Assembly (NCBI GenBank): GCA_028564705.1
Contig: JAPXFQ010001795.1
Location: 124,001-188,000, forward strand
Length of the DNA stretch: 64,000 nt
Reading direction: 5' to 3'
Source: Apricaphanius iberus
Taxonomy: Eukaryota > Chordata > Actinopteri > Cyprinodontiformes > Aphaniidae
Both the position numbers and the translations under genes were made by a program. Below are positions 23,311-34,740 of the stretch, in pieces; positions within the stretch are counted from its first letter, which is position 1, and every line of letters starts with the position of its first letter. The notes beneath the pieces were generated by a model. That model saw only the letters and a program-made list of their open reading frames with translations, made no database searches and was not told the origin of the DNA.

Positions 23311-24054
23311 CCGTTTACTAAAATCAGAAAAGTGTAATTCTGGTATTTAGCCTTAGATGGAGTTTACCACCCAGTTTAGGCAAACAAGACCCGACGATGG
23401 TAGCCGTTACTGGGCTCACACTGAGCCCTCAGCCAGAGCTGCACTGGGCAAGCTTTTGTACGTCACACACCTGCAAGTCGGACAGGGATTCTGTGCTGCA
23501 CTCTTTCCTCTTCTCAACTGATGTAAACCTGATTTGTTTCTTTTCCTCTGCTTAGGAATATGATTAAATTCCGCAGGACGTCTCGTCTGAGTCGCGGTCA
23601 TAGTCCGTTCGGATCGAGTGCCTTCGCCATCCACTGACAAGCAGGTAGTTTCACTGAAAGCTCCATAAACCAGGAGATTTAGCTGCTTATATTACATTTC
23701 ATGGTTTGAAGCTTAGGTTAGGTTTGAGGATAGCTAAACAAGCTGCATCTCTGGGTGGATATGGTAACAGATTGAGTTGGGTCACACACAGCCATTGGGT
23801 GCCGCTAATCTGCATTCTAGCTCCACAGGAGAAGAAAAAAGCTTTGGTCCCAACCCTCAGCCTCTTCCAGCTTAGCCCTTTGAGGAATTGGAGAAAGGGT
23901 AGAAAGTGCTGCATCCAATCCCCTCTTTTCTGGCGAAGGAAATCACATAAGTTTCTGGAAGATACTCACTCCAAGGGACACAAAGACTGCCAATATAAAG
24001 TGAATCGTACACACTGATAAAACAAATAACACTGCTCTCTCTCAAAGCCTACGG
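23311..24054. other. No gene seen
   Basis: Moderate-GC sequence with short open frames on both strands, none recognisable. Confidence 0.45.
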
Positions 24055-25786
24055 CAGGGATCCCCAAACTTTTTTCGGGGGGGCCCATCAATTCTGTGGG
24101 GGGGGGGGGGGGGCAGTCTTTAACAGGAAATTATATGGACCAAAGTGACAGCCAGTATTATTGTGCAAATTATAATGATCATTTGTTGCATCTGCACTTT
24201 GCTTGGCATAGTACTCTATGAGACAGCTGGGGTTGAATGCATCTTTCAGCACATCACGGGTCTGCAACTCCGCCAGTTCAAATTGAAGAGAAGGCAGGGT
24301 GTCGTTAATGTCGAGAGCAAAAGGGTTCTGGAATACGCAAATATCTTTAACATGGTCATGAAGCTCACGGAACCGCACACTGAACTCCGCCCTCAGCATT
24401 TCCAGTGCTTCTTTTCACTTCTCGGTTGGGAACGGGACCGCTGGCTTCTCAGCTGAGAGGCTACGAGTAGCAGGGAGATTGGTGAAGTCTTGTTTTTGCA
24501 CTTGTCCAACAAGCAGTGCCAGTTTAACCTCAAATGCATTGATGTGGGAATAAATGTCACAGATGAATTTTCACTTGCCCTGCAGCTGTAAATTGAGGCC
24601 GTTTAAATGTTCTGTCACATCTGTTAGGAAGGCAAAGTCCCATTTCCATCCTGTGTCAATCAGCTATGGAACCGTTTTCCCGTTTGTCAGGAGAAAGGCG
24701 TTGATTTCCGGTAGCAAGTCGTAAAAACGCTTCAAAACTCTGCCCTGGCTTAACCATTGGACTTCAGTGTGGTAAAGATTGTTTCCATGAGCAGACTCCA
24801 GCTCGGAGAGAAAAGCATGGAACTGTCTGTGTTTAAGTCCGTTTGCTCTGATGAAGTTTATGAAGGACACAACCACCTTCATGACAGATGCCCAGTTCGG
24901 AATTTTACTTCACAGCACTTGCTGGTGAATCAGGCAGTGGACTTGTAGTGGGGGGGTGAGACCCCTTCCCTCCATTTCACTTTTAATGCACCCAGCTAGC
25001 CCCCTTGACGCACCAATCATACTCGAAGCACCATCAGTTGTGATGCTAGCCAGCTTAGACCGGTCTAAACTCAACTCTTCCATCATTTGGCGTCCTTTAC
25101 AAAAAATATCCTCTCCTGTCATGGTATCCGTGAGACTTTGTAGAGCTGCCAGCTCCTCAAAAAGTTCAAAGTTTGAATTAACTCCCCGAATAAAAATCAG
25201 CAGTTGTGCAGTATAGTTCACGTCATTTCTCTAACAATGCAAAATATTCCAAATCTGTAGCTTTTTCTTTCAGCTGGGCATGTACATTATTTCCCATTTC
25301 TTCAATTCTCCTGGTGACTAAAGATGCGGACAGACTCGCTGCGTTGAAGGCATCTTTCTTATCCGGACACACCTTCTCCGCGACAGCATTAAAACACTTT
25401 TTAATGAACTTCCCATCACTGAATGACTTTCCACAGCTTGCTATCAGGTCTGGTACCTTGGAGCAGGCCCAAACGGATGACAAGTTCATCTGTGTTTGGC
25501 GTAGCATTGTACTCTGCTGGGCAGCTAATCCACTTTTTAGCCGAGCCACCTTCTCTCCTCACTTGGCCCAGAGTGCAGTTAGGTTACTGCACTCTGTGGT
25601 GGGTGTCATAGTGCCGGTGAATGTTGAATTCCTTGAACACTGCCACTGTCTCCTTGCAGATAAGGCAAACTGCCTTTTCCTTACATTGGTAAAAAAAATA
25701 ATCATCTGTCAATTGCTCTTTAAAAACTCTATCTCCCAAATCTATTTTCCGTTTGTGGCCAGCGGGCCGTAGTTTGGGGACCCCTG
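24055..25786 (-). pseudogene. hAT transposon with broken transposase (GTF2IRD2/ZBED-like group)
   Basis: The ends are cagggatccccaaac and, at the right, gtttggggacccctg, matching inverted repeats. The minus strand encodes a transposase in order: a BED-like finger (AVCLICKETVAVFKEFNIH, about 25700-25600), then open pieces at 25549-25223, 25221-24910, 24882-24664 and 24399-24088. The 25221 piece contains SITTDGASSMIGASRGLAG and an HCLIHQQ block, typical of this hAT group. The pieces lie in different frames, so the gene is dead. The flanking 8-mers do not match, so an end may have been rearranged. A partial second copy ends at 27208. Confidence 0.85.
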
Positions 25787-25799
25787 GTCCAGATGATGC

Positions 25800-26190
25800 T
25801 CAACTTCACCGAGCATCCTCCATGCTGTCTCTTCTCTGTCTTCTCAGACCCCAAGACGGTCGTAGCAGATGGCCGCTTGCACTGAGCCAGGTTATACCAG
25901 AGGTTTCTTCCTGTTAAAGGGGATTTTTTCCTCTCCACTGTCGCTACATGCTTGCTCAGTATGAGGTATTGCTGAGGAACAGCTGTGGTTGGAGTCTGCA
26001 TGATCGGGCACAACCTCAATATGATGACTCATCGCAATCTGCTGGGATTCCTTAGAGAGAAAACTTTTAACTTATTAGAATTTTTGTATAATTGTATTGA
26101 AAAGACTTTTGTTGTAAAATCCTTGAAATGACATTCGTTGTGAACTGGAGCTTTATAACTAAAAGTGAATTGAATTGAAAAACACAGCTC
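25800..26190 (+). repeat. 3' end of a teleost LINE-type repeat
   Basis: The segment contains ccagaggtttcttcctgtta, 'ctgtcgctacatgcttgctc', and ends in a gtgaattgaattgaa tail. This set of phrases is a very common 3'-terminal repeat in teleost genomes, usually linked to L2-type LINEs. The assignment rests on recall of that repeat, not on a search. Confidence 0.6.
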
Positions 26191-26640
26191 CGGTGAATGG
26201 AGAGTATAGCAGCCACTGACATTGAACGTACTCACCATTTTTGAGCTTGTGATCATACTGAGATTGCGAGAACAGTCGCTTATGGTGTTTATACACCCAT
26301 TCTGATCCTCAAAAGATGCGTTTTAAGTTCTAAAAGTCCTCTAAAAGTTCTTAAGTCCTTGCTTATTAGCCCAGTAAGCCCGGACAGACTTATCAAATCT
26401 TCTCCAGAGGGCAGGATCAGTACTGTCTGGTTTATGCACAGTCAAGGTGTCATCTCCTGAAGACCATCGCGCCTCCATCACCTCTGTTTCTGTAGGAGTC
26501 TGTTCAGCCAAAGTTCTAGGTTCTGCCAGGATTTTAGCGCTGATGGTTGCCAGTCTAACGTTCTGAGAAGGCAAAAGGGAAGCCGGCTCACAGCCTTGCG
26601 TCTGAGAGACTCAAAAAAGACGTTTTTAATTTTTTTTTTT
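26191..26640. other. No recognised gene; short minus-strand open frames
   Basis: Minus-strand frames of 77 and 64 codons overlap at 26341-26672. Neither carries a motif I know. They may be pieces of the flanking mobile elements. Confidence 0.35.
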
Positions 26641-26700
26641 CTGTTTATGATTCTTTTTATAATGTGAAGCACTTTGGCCTACATTGGTTGGAGAAAACAT

Positions 26701-26797
<97 letters not shown>
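26701..26797. repeat. (GATA)n microsatellite
   Basis: About 24 perfect GATA units on the plus strand. It lies inside the partial hAT copy, directly where the second copy of the transposase N-terminus breaks off. Confidence 0.95.
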
Positions 26798-26825
26798 TTG
26801 TTGCATTTGTCTCCAATATTGTGCT

Positions 26826-26959
26826 TTTTGGTGAATGTTGAATTCCTTGAACACTGCCACTGTTTCCTTGCAGATAAGGCAAACTGCCTTTTCCTTACAT
26901 TGGACAGAAATAATCATCTGTCCACTGCTCTTTAAAAAAAATTGTTTGTCAGCTAGTCT

Positions 26960-26993
<34 letters not shown>

Positions 26994-27208
26994 GGCTAAG
27001 ACTGGCAACTACAAATGGGTCGTAAATAAGATACATTTTAATGTGGAATGCCAGCCTTAATCATAAAGTACGGATATTTATTTATAACAGGAAAATACAA
27101 TTATAAAAATATGCCATGTTTACAGGAATTGTTTGGATGTTAACTGGGCCACACCAAATGTTTAGGCTGGCTGGATGTGGCCCGCGGGCCGTAGTTTGGG
27201 GACCCCTG
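26826..27208 (-). mobile_element. Second, truncated hAT copy (5' end only)
   Basis: The stretch gaatgttgaattccttgaac and onward repeats 25620-25690 almost unchanged, including the AVCLICKE BED-like codons on the minus strand. It ends with the same terminal repeat, gtttggggacccctg, at 27208. It has an extra 200 bp or so between the finger exon and the end that the first copy lacks, so the first copy carries an internal deletion near its end, or this one an insertion. Confidence 0.75.
26961..26991. repeat. Poly-G run of 31
   Basis: An uninterrupted run of 31 G lies inside the second hAT copy. Such a run could form a G-quadruplex, but its exact length is also a typical sequencing or assembly uncertainty. 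Confidence 0.9.
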
Positions 27209-28198
27209 GTCCCTAATGTATCAAAATACTGGAATTGCCAGGATCAATCTATAAATTAAGTAATTTTCCAAAGGTTAATGACTTCTCATTGAGATAATTT
27301 TTTAACAAAACATTACTTAAGCCAAAGAATGTTTTATTTTTCCCTACATTGTTTATTGGTTTAGACATAAATCAATGGTGCTTATTGGCTTGAACAAATC
27401 ACAATTAGTAACCTAATTTAGCTTTCATTCCAGCATTGCAATATAAGCCTTGGTATTTAACCATCCAGATTCCTACAGAACTATGACATCAGAATTAATG
27501 GATTCTATTTGACTGCATATTTTTCCATTCATTGTGTTCTTTATTTTGCTAGTTATTCATTTTTTTCTAATAAGTAGTGTGTGTTACTAGCTTGATTGAT
27601 TGATTCAAATGTTTGCCGTGTTGTTCTTCTTTTGTAAATAAATTATTGTATTTTGAAAAATCGTTTGTCATTTATTCCACACACATGTAGTAAATGCTGT
27701 TCAATGAACGTCTATAGCTCACCCTGCACTTTTGGTACAGATTCGGGTTTTAAATTAATCTTTGAAGCAAAGCCAACACTGTAAGGTCCGTAGCTATGAA
27801 GTCACTGTGCTCATAGTGATTGAACAAATCATTAGCAAAATGTAGTATTTTCCCTGGCGGTACACCAAAAACAATTCCAACCATTTCTTCTTCAGCTCCT
27901 CTTCTGTAGGAAAAACCAAGATAGCGTTTATGTTATTTCCACAAATACCGAACATGTTCTGCTGTGTTGTTGCTAACTACTCTGAGCTACAGCTACCTGG
28001 CCAAAACAATACAGCCCTCCTTTGGGGGCGGTCCAATTCCAGATGCCGTTAGATGGAATGGCTTTTTTAGACTCAGACTTTTTGGGGTCCATTTTCTATC
28101 TCTAACTGATGCAGGGAATTGAGTTTGGAGAAAATATTCACATGCAGCATGCTTATAAAACTCAGAATGAGTATGCTTATACAATTCAGAATGAAAGA
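27209..28198. other. No gene seen
   Basis: AT-rich sequence without recognisable repeats or coding motifs. Confidence 0.5.
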
Positions 28199-28295
28199 AT
28201 ACCTTTAAGTAAATTACAGCAACCCTAATTTCCCGTGGTATCTATCCATTTATTACAGATAGATTCATCATATCTAACATGGGAGCTGTAACCAA
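28199..28295 (-). mobile_element. LINE reverse-transcriptase fragment, antisense
   Basis: The words aattacagcaaccctaattt and 'agattcatcatatctaac' match 2415-2480, where the same LINE RT lies antisense. This is a roughly 95-bp decayed piece of the same family. Confidence 0.65.
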
Positions 28296-28300
28296 AAGGA

Positions 28301-30060
28301 ATACTTTCCTTAATAATTTGGATGGGATTGGTTCCAACATGCAGGTTATAGGTTCCGATGAGGCTAACCTTTTTGATAATTCCAAAAGCTAGACTGAATC
28401 CAAACATTTCAAACACAATTGAGGTTTTACAGTATATTGCTGATTTAACTCAATTGATTTATTTCTTGCTTTTTATTGCTGTAATATGTCTTTGAGTTTC
28501 TTAAAAGGCGCTTCTAAATAAAATTCATTATTATTAGTAGTAGTAGTAGCAGTAAAAGAAGCCGTAGCAATAGTAGTAGTGATAATATATGTACATTGAG
28601 ATTAAAAAAGAAACTTGACTGCATTGTGTAAAAATTTGGATCAATTTAGAATGTATGTACCCGGAATCTGTAAGAGTTGTTTGAATTGTCTTTTCACTTA
28701 AGTGCCTTGAAATAATATTTTCTGTTAATTGGCAGCAGAGAAATAAACTCAATTAAACTGAAATGTAAAAAACAAGATTATCTTTGTGAGACAAATAGGC
28801 ATGGCTTATATACGAGAATGTAGCTCTGTCTGACATTAACAAAACAATTACAAGATTTACAAAATGTTTGGGTTGAGCTGAAGAAATGTTGGAACCCACC
28901 ATTCCCATTAAGCAACTCAAGTCGGGCTGTTTAACAAGATAGTCAGATTGGTTACAGACCAAGATGAAGGACATAAAACTGCATTTATGTCCGTCTCTCC
29001 AAAGGTAAAATGGACACCAGTGAATGTCAGCAAAAGCATCAAATTCCCTGATTCAGGATTGGACATTTTTAAATCCTAATATTCAGATGACTGATAGTAA
29101 TGCTATATCGGGAGATGAGAGATTTGACTTTATCTGTTTGGTTAACATCATTCTACCCATCCTCTGGAGACATCCGCAAGTTCCCGTTGCTTAGTAATCA
29201 TCTTCACTGCTCTGATTAAAGTGAGCTTCAAAGCTCCGGACACGCTCATTACTCTCTGCTGGCTGCATAATGAGTTCCACAGAGGAATATGATTAACAGC
29301 ACCATCCTTTCTAATCAGAAGTTAGGTGCAAATCAAACTCAGTTCAGCTCTCTGCTATCTCTTTCAGCATCCGACCTGTCTGGAGCAGGTCACTCAGGTT
29401 CTTCGGGTTGCAGCCAATCAGGAATTTGATTGGTATGAAAAGTGCTGAATATTCTCAGCATGGGCTCTGGTCTCTCTGGGATGCTGTGTTAGCAGGCAGA
29501 CACCTCATTTGCTTGGCTTTAATGTCTCACAGTTCACACAGATTAACTTTTATTTGATGTGTCTTTGGGATGACATTAAAGATGGGAAGCTTTGAAATGT
29601 TTTCTGCTTCAAATGAAATGCTGACTTACAATCAGAGCCATTACACAAGCTACAGAACAAGAAGCAGAAGGCTGCAGAAGCCACCTGATGTCATACCTCA
29701 GGTTATTAGACTTCCTTTTATGGTAGTGGCTGGTTCCTGATTTGATTTTACTTAAATTTCTTAATATTTTTATTTTTATTTTCACCCAGAACAGAAACCT
29801 AGGAAATCTAGAAAATGCACCTACTCAGTTTCTTCAAATAATAATATGCTAGTTCTAACAACTGCATTTAATAGCCTTTCATTTTGTAGTTTATAGACCA
29901 AATTTCTCCTGTAAAGGACAATATAGAATTATTTTCTTCAGCACTTTCTTCTCTCCCCCATGATGCTCCAAGAGCTCTTTTTTATGTGTGTGTTCATGTG
30001 GGGGCTTGCCTGTCTCCATCAACATTAATATTTAACTATTAACATACATTTAAATAGATA
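28301..30060. other. No gene seen; small trinucleotide repeat at 28528-28555
   Basis: A short (ATT)n/(TAG)n tract lies at 28528-28555. The rest shows no coding motif or named repeat. Confidence 0.5.
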
Positions 30061-30067
30061 TAATAAC

Positions 30068-30420
30068 TATATGAAACATACAGTAAATAATAAAGTTACC
30101 ACTGATATTCTAATGGCCTCAGATAATGGACTTTTGACTCTTCCTGTCTTGTTAGATCTCAGTGCAGCTTTTGAAACAGTTGATAACAATATTCTCTTAG
30201 AAAGGCTCAAACATGTTGCAAGGATCAAGGGAACAGCACTAGGCTGGTTTAAATAATTTTTTGGTCCTGTAGTTTCCAGTTTGTTCATGTAAATGATAAA
30301 TCTTCTTCACACTCAAGGGTTACTTGTGGAATACCACAAGGTTTTGTGCGTTGGCCAACTCTTTTTACTATATATATGCTTTCAATTGTAAATATAAAGG
30401 AGGGGTGATATGTAAAATCA
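30068..30420 (+). mobile_element. LINE reverse-transcriptase fragment (L2/CR1-like), sense
   Basis: The plus strand reads DILMASDNGLLTLPVLLDLS with AAFETVDNNILLERL, which is RT motif A of the family also seen at 1960-2645. A stop follows at 30254-30256. The next block, TCGIPQGF, appears in another frame near 30325-30350, so at least one frameshift is present. Other RT parts are absent. Confidence 0.8.
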
Positions 30421-30690
30421 ACTTTTTACAGCTTTTCATCACATTCTTATGTTATTCCCTCCTGAAAAACACGCCTAAAGTATTTCTTAGATTACTTTAT
30501 GTATGCTTGAGTAATCTTTTAAAACTCTCACAGCCGCCATGTTGAGCTCTGAACACCTGAGTCCTCCTAGCTACACACTCATCTCCCAGCAAGGCCCCTA
30601 CATTTTGATTACCGCCTCCAAAGCCCTCCTCCCCCACTCCCGGAGCACAAAAGCATAACATCTTCAACAGCAAACAGCTATCACCTGTGG
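30421..30690. other. No gene seen
   Basis: Spacer between two LINE pieces of opposite orientation. No motif recognised. Confidence 0.4.
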
Positions 30691-30699
30691 AAAATATGT

Positions 30700-30891
30700 T
30701 TAATTATTTACATTTAACCAGGTTTCTGATGAGAATATAGTCTGTATATTATACTCAGTGATCAAGACATTGGTTAGAAGTGTCTTGTTTGATAAGGACC
30801 TAATGTTTAGTAGAGCTAGTTTAAGTGGTTTGATGATGGGCAACTGAGCTCTCTGAAAGGAGATCAGTTTAAGATTTTGTTTCGTATCCAA
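30700..30891 (-). pseudogene. LINE endonuclease start, antisense
   Basis: The minus strand reads LALLNIRSLSNKTLLTNVLI and then an ETWL block. This is the beginning of the apurinic/apyrimidinic-type endonuclease of L2/CR1-like ORF2, where the Asn and the later Glu are active-site residues. The copy ends at about 30700 with no further endonuclease or RT on this strand. Confidence 0.75.
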
Positions 30892-30906
30892 ATGTTTGGA
30901 ATTAGC

Positions 30907-31800
30907 TTATTGTTTTCTGCTAGTTATAATCATAGGAATAGTACTATTTTCTTCCAGGAGGCCGGGCAACATCTGGGAGACGATGGGAGTAGAATTACTG
31001 TCCCGTTCCCTTTGATATAAAATGCCTTTTACTACCAGTTGGGAGATGGACAGGATATCATTCCCATGAAGTTGATTTAATACAAGTTTTGATGGTAGTT
31101 GTGTCCCAATCATGATTTGTCCCCTCATTTTTTCAGAGAAGGTCCTAAAGGAGGAGTCATTTGGTATAGAGCCAGGTGAATGGGGTGATCCAGATGTTTG
31201 TCTTTTCTTGGGAACATTTAGGGCTGTTTGATTTAGATAGCTGAACAGATTAGAGATCAGAAGTCTCTGTCCACCTTTGTTCAGAAAATGCTCATTTGTG
31301 AGATGGTGATGTGCTCCACAGAATATTTTTAAATAGTTTACAAATCTCATTGAATGATCCGCACAAGATGTTTTTTTAAGAATTTGTGCAGCAAACGCAG
31401 CCTTGATAATGCCTCATCAAATCCTCTTGGGAGTTGTCCAGAAATATAAATAAGAATGTTCAGTCCCTGTAGTTTATTCAGTAATCCAGAAATGTCCTGT
31501 TTCAGTATATATGATACTTGCTTGTGTCTGTAGAGCCTGTGTGTAAAACATGCTTTTGCGGTTTTGGGGGTTGATTTATGATCGTCAAAATCTTTTCATT
31601 GATTTCTTTCACTGTATCTTGGGGACAGTTGACAACATTAGTGTTGTGGCTACAAAAAAAATTCAATGCCATTTATTGAACCATCATGAATAATCAAAAC
31701 TTTTGCTAGGGGATTTCTCACTTTCTTTTGTGGTTTATTGTGGCTGGATTCCTGATTGTAACATTGGTTGGCTATAGGGGCACCATCATGATTTAGGGAG
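30907..31800 (-). pseudogene. LINE ORF1 with esterase-like (SGNH) domain, antisense
   Basis: The minus strand carries a segment with YISGQLPRGFDEALSRLRLL at about 31450-31390 and, in the next open piece (31350-30907), LTNEHFLNKGGQRLLISNLF. In CR1/L2-type ORF1 proteins these correspond to the block III 'SGPLP' and the block V Asp-x-x-His of an SGNH esterase. Here the usual Asp before His is replaced (Asn-Glu-His), and stop codons split the frame near 31351-31372. It sits directly 5' of the endonuclease start on the same strand, as expected. The function is inferred from family knowledge. Confidence 0.6.
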
Positions 31801-31809
31801 CTGAGAGCT

Positions 31810-32105
31810 GCAAATCTTTAGGTTACTGTCATGACCTCAGATAATGTGATCTCTCTTTATAATATTCATCAGAACTCTTGCCGTAGCATTTTGGATCAAC
31901 TGAAGGCTTTTAATTGTGTTTTGTGGACTTCCTGATATTAAGAAATTAGAGTAGTCCAGCCTTGAAGTTAAAATGCATGGACTAGTTTTTCTGCATCACT
32001 CCTGGACAGTATGTTTCTAATTTGAGCAATATTACAGAGGTGAAACAAAGAAATCTTAGAAATCTGTTTACTATGGGATTTAAATGTCATGTCTTTGTCA
32101 AAAAT
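31810..32105 (-). pseudogene. LINE reverse-transcriptase C-terminal part, antisense
   Basis: The minus strand reads TSRLDYSNFLISGSPQNTI and then SLQLIQNATARVL, the conserved C-terminal block of L2-like RT proteins. A frame break precedes it. It lies upstream of the ORF1 piece on the same strand, so the two belong to different insertions or a rearranged copy. Confidence 0.7.
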
Positions 32106-32731
32106 TACACCAAGGTAAAGAGATGAACAGAGGGCACTGAGCGTTCTCCCTGGAGGAAAAGAGATTCACCCCGGACCGGCCAAACCGGATCCAGATCTGT
32201 TCCACTATAGCTGAATTCAGAGTCCAGTCCCCGTGCTGGAGTGTCCCCCTGAACAGCAGGTCCGCTCCGTAATACAGGACACCCGGAACGTGGGTGGCTC
32301 TGATTGAGAGAAAACACCTGCTGCAAAACAGGATCAGCCTGCGTGCCAACATGTGTAACCGGCAGGGGCACAGCCCCCCCTGGCAATTTATGTAGGCCAC
32401 TGTGATGGTGTTGTCCGTTCTCACCAGAACATGGTGGCCGGCGAAAAAGCAGAAGAAAGTGCCTCAGGACTAGGAAGACCGTGAGAAGCTCCAAATAATT
32501 TATGTGTTTTCCCTGGAGCTCTCTGCTCCATACACCTCTTACATAACGGCCATCGAGAAGTCCCCCCCCTCTCCAGACAGACTCACATCCGTTCTGATCA
32601 CTCTCCTGGAAAGAACCGCCCCTAAGGGCATTCCCTGCTCCAGAAAAAATAGATGACGCGCCATAACGCACTCCACTGTAATCTTCACCCTGAGCCCTGT
32701 GGCTCACTGGAAACAGTTTCAGGGCTGCCAC
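32106..32731 (-). pseudogene. DIRS-type retroelement RNase H region
   Basis: The minus strand frame from 32731 contains WSRELQGKHINYLELLTVFL. Continuing from about 32424 in another frame, VAYINCQGGLCPCRLHMLAR follows an RTDNT block, then ATHVPG and GADLL. These are the RNase H landmarks of DIRS1-type elements in fish, with catalytic Glu and Asp visible. The frame changes near 32425-32440 in a T-rich run, so the copy is broken. Its 3' end abuts the LINE piece at 32105. Confidence 0.8.
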
Positions 32732-34383
32732 CCAGCAAAAAAAATCGTTCCAAGGTCCTTCATGACTTTGGACATTGAGGCGAAAAATCGGAGAGATCAG
32801 AAGAGCTTGAAAAGAGCTGTTCCTCCTTCAGCAGTCAGTGTCACTGATGGGTATACTATAAATTATACTGTAAGGTTTTTAAAAATCTTCCTTTATCTTC
32901 CCATTTTTAAGTTTGAAAACCTGCCCCTCCTAAAGGTCTCGTCATGACCCTGCTTACATATAATCAAGACGGATTACCCAAAATAAAAGCCTACGAAGGC
33001 TCACAACAAAAATGTCTTTGTTGATTGAGCACTTGATGGAGTTTTCCAAGTAGCTATTGGGTATAGGTGTAAACATGTTGCTTAATCAATTGTCCCTCTA
33101 GGCCAAACTATCAGAGGGAATGTGTGATATTTCTGTGCACAGGGTTTAAATGTTGCTTTGGAAAACCAGTGGAGTTTCAAATTAATTGCTCTTGTCTGCA
33201 AATAACTGAGCGAACCCTCCATGCACAACAAATTATGTTTAGCAATAGAGAACAGGATCTAGATAGGATGTTAGGCAGGTAACTTAGCTCCCCAGAAGAC
33301 CTATTATCAGCTGCACAACAAGAATTGTTTAAGGAGGGAAGGTCGAAGGAAAATCACTGAGCAGCGGGATGATATATGTATGCACAGCAGACATGTGTCT
33401 TCCTCAGAAACACACAACCGTGATGACAGGAAGTTAAGTCCCTGGGTGGAAACGGCAGACAAGTGATGCTGAGGGAGAAGAGTAATTAACACAAAGGCAC
33501 ACAAACACCTTCACTAATACATGGGAAAGCTTGTACAACTCAATATCTGTGGATCTGAAGCGAAAAATTCAAAAGTACCGTTTTAACTGAACAAAGGAGA
33601 AATGAAAGCATTTTGGTTTTTTTATCGAGCTTTGACACGAAATATAAATCAATGTTTTTAGCTAAAGAAACCTGAAAATAATCCAACTTTCTGCTAGATG
33701 TCACAGTTACAGACTCCGTTAAATAGTTTTTTCAGTGTAAACACCTGCCAATGTTTTAACATTAATATGCCTCAAATAAGACACGGTTCACATTGACAAC
33801 AAGCTGAAAATATTCCTTACCTAAGAATTATCTGAACTATTAATGGAATTTTCATCTAGCAGCAAAAATGGTGAGCATCAGCATTCCCAAATGGACGTTG
33901 CAACTTTAGTGGGACAGTCTCTTTAACTAAATATCAACGCAGCCACACAATGCAAAGGGAAAATGTTGTATTGTATTATTTGAAGAGTAAGCCCTGATTG
34001 ACACCCGATGTGGAATGTCTCCAGAAATTTGCTCTAGCGAGAGGACCATATCGTGGTGGTTTATGTGAGTTCACACGATAACTATGTTTAGAGGATCATT
34101 TTCTATTATCACTAAATATGTTTGTAATGCCTGTAACTTCAGCCCCAATTTATGAAAATCCACATAGGGTGTCGGGGGAAAAATAGACGATGCAGCAATT
34201 TGATAGAACTTCGCATCCATTCCGCATCTGGCATGAATTAGGCATAAGAGAATTTGGCCTGGAGGTGCTCTTAGTGGCCCAGCTGGAGTCTCTGGAAAGC
34301 CCTACTGTAGTGACATTAGATGGTTGCTTGCGCTGCTGACTACTTAGCAAGCATGTAGCGATAGTGGAGACTACAAAAATTCC
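32732..34383. other. No gene seen
   Basis: The first 200 bp may be leftover DIRS sequence. The rest is AT-rich without recognisable content. Confidence 0.45.
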
Positions 34384-34740
34384 CTTTAATAGGAAGAAAC
34401 CTTCAGCAGAACCAGAACCTGGCTCCATCTGCCATGACCGAGGTTTGAGAAGACCAATAGGTCTGATATAAGTGTATTTTCTATGTTACATTTAATAGTT
34501 AATAGTAAGAAAGGGAGAATCTTTAGCAGCAGTATCTCAGCCAATGCCCCCCTCCAGCAAGGCATCACACCTGAGCAAACACCAGACCAGGTGTAGGGGA
34601 GAGAGAAACACAGAGAGAAAACAAAGCAGCTAAGAGCCGAACTAACAGCAAATAATGCGAATAGAGAGCATCAGAAGAGAAAAGTGGCCTCCAGCAGTCT
34701 AAGCTTATGGTAGCATAACTACAAGAAACCTCCACACAGA
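34384..34740 (-). repeat. Teleost LINE-type interspersed repeat, antisense
   Basis: Contains ggaagaaaccttcagcagaa and 'ccagaccaggtgtaggg'. The first phrase is the reverse complement of the ggtttcttcc type seen at 25905. The phrases are characteristic of a common teleost repeat associated with L2-like LINEs. The last part matches 10-85. Confidence 0.5.

Noticed and set aside
24099..24114. Poly-G run as a regulatory quadruplex
   Set aside because: It lies in the end of a dead hAT element and is more likely simple-sequence drift; nothing ties it to a gene.
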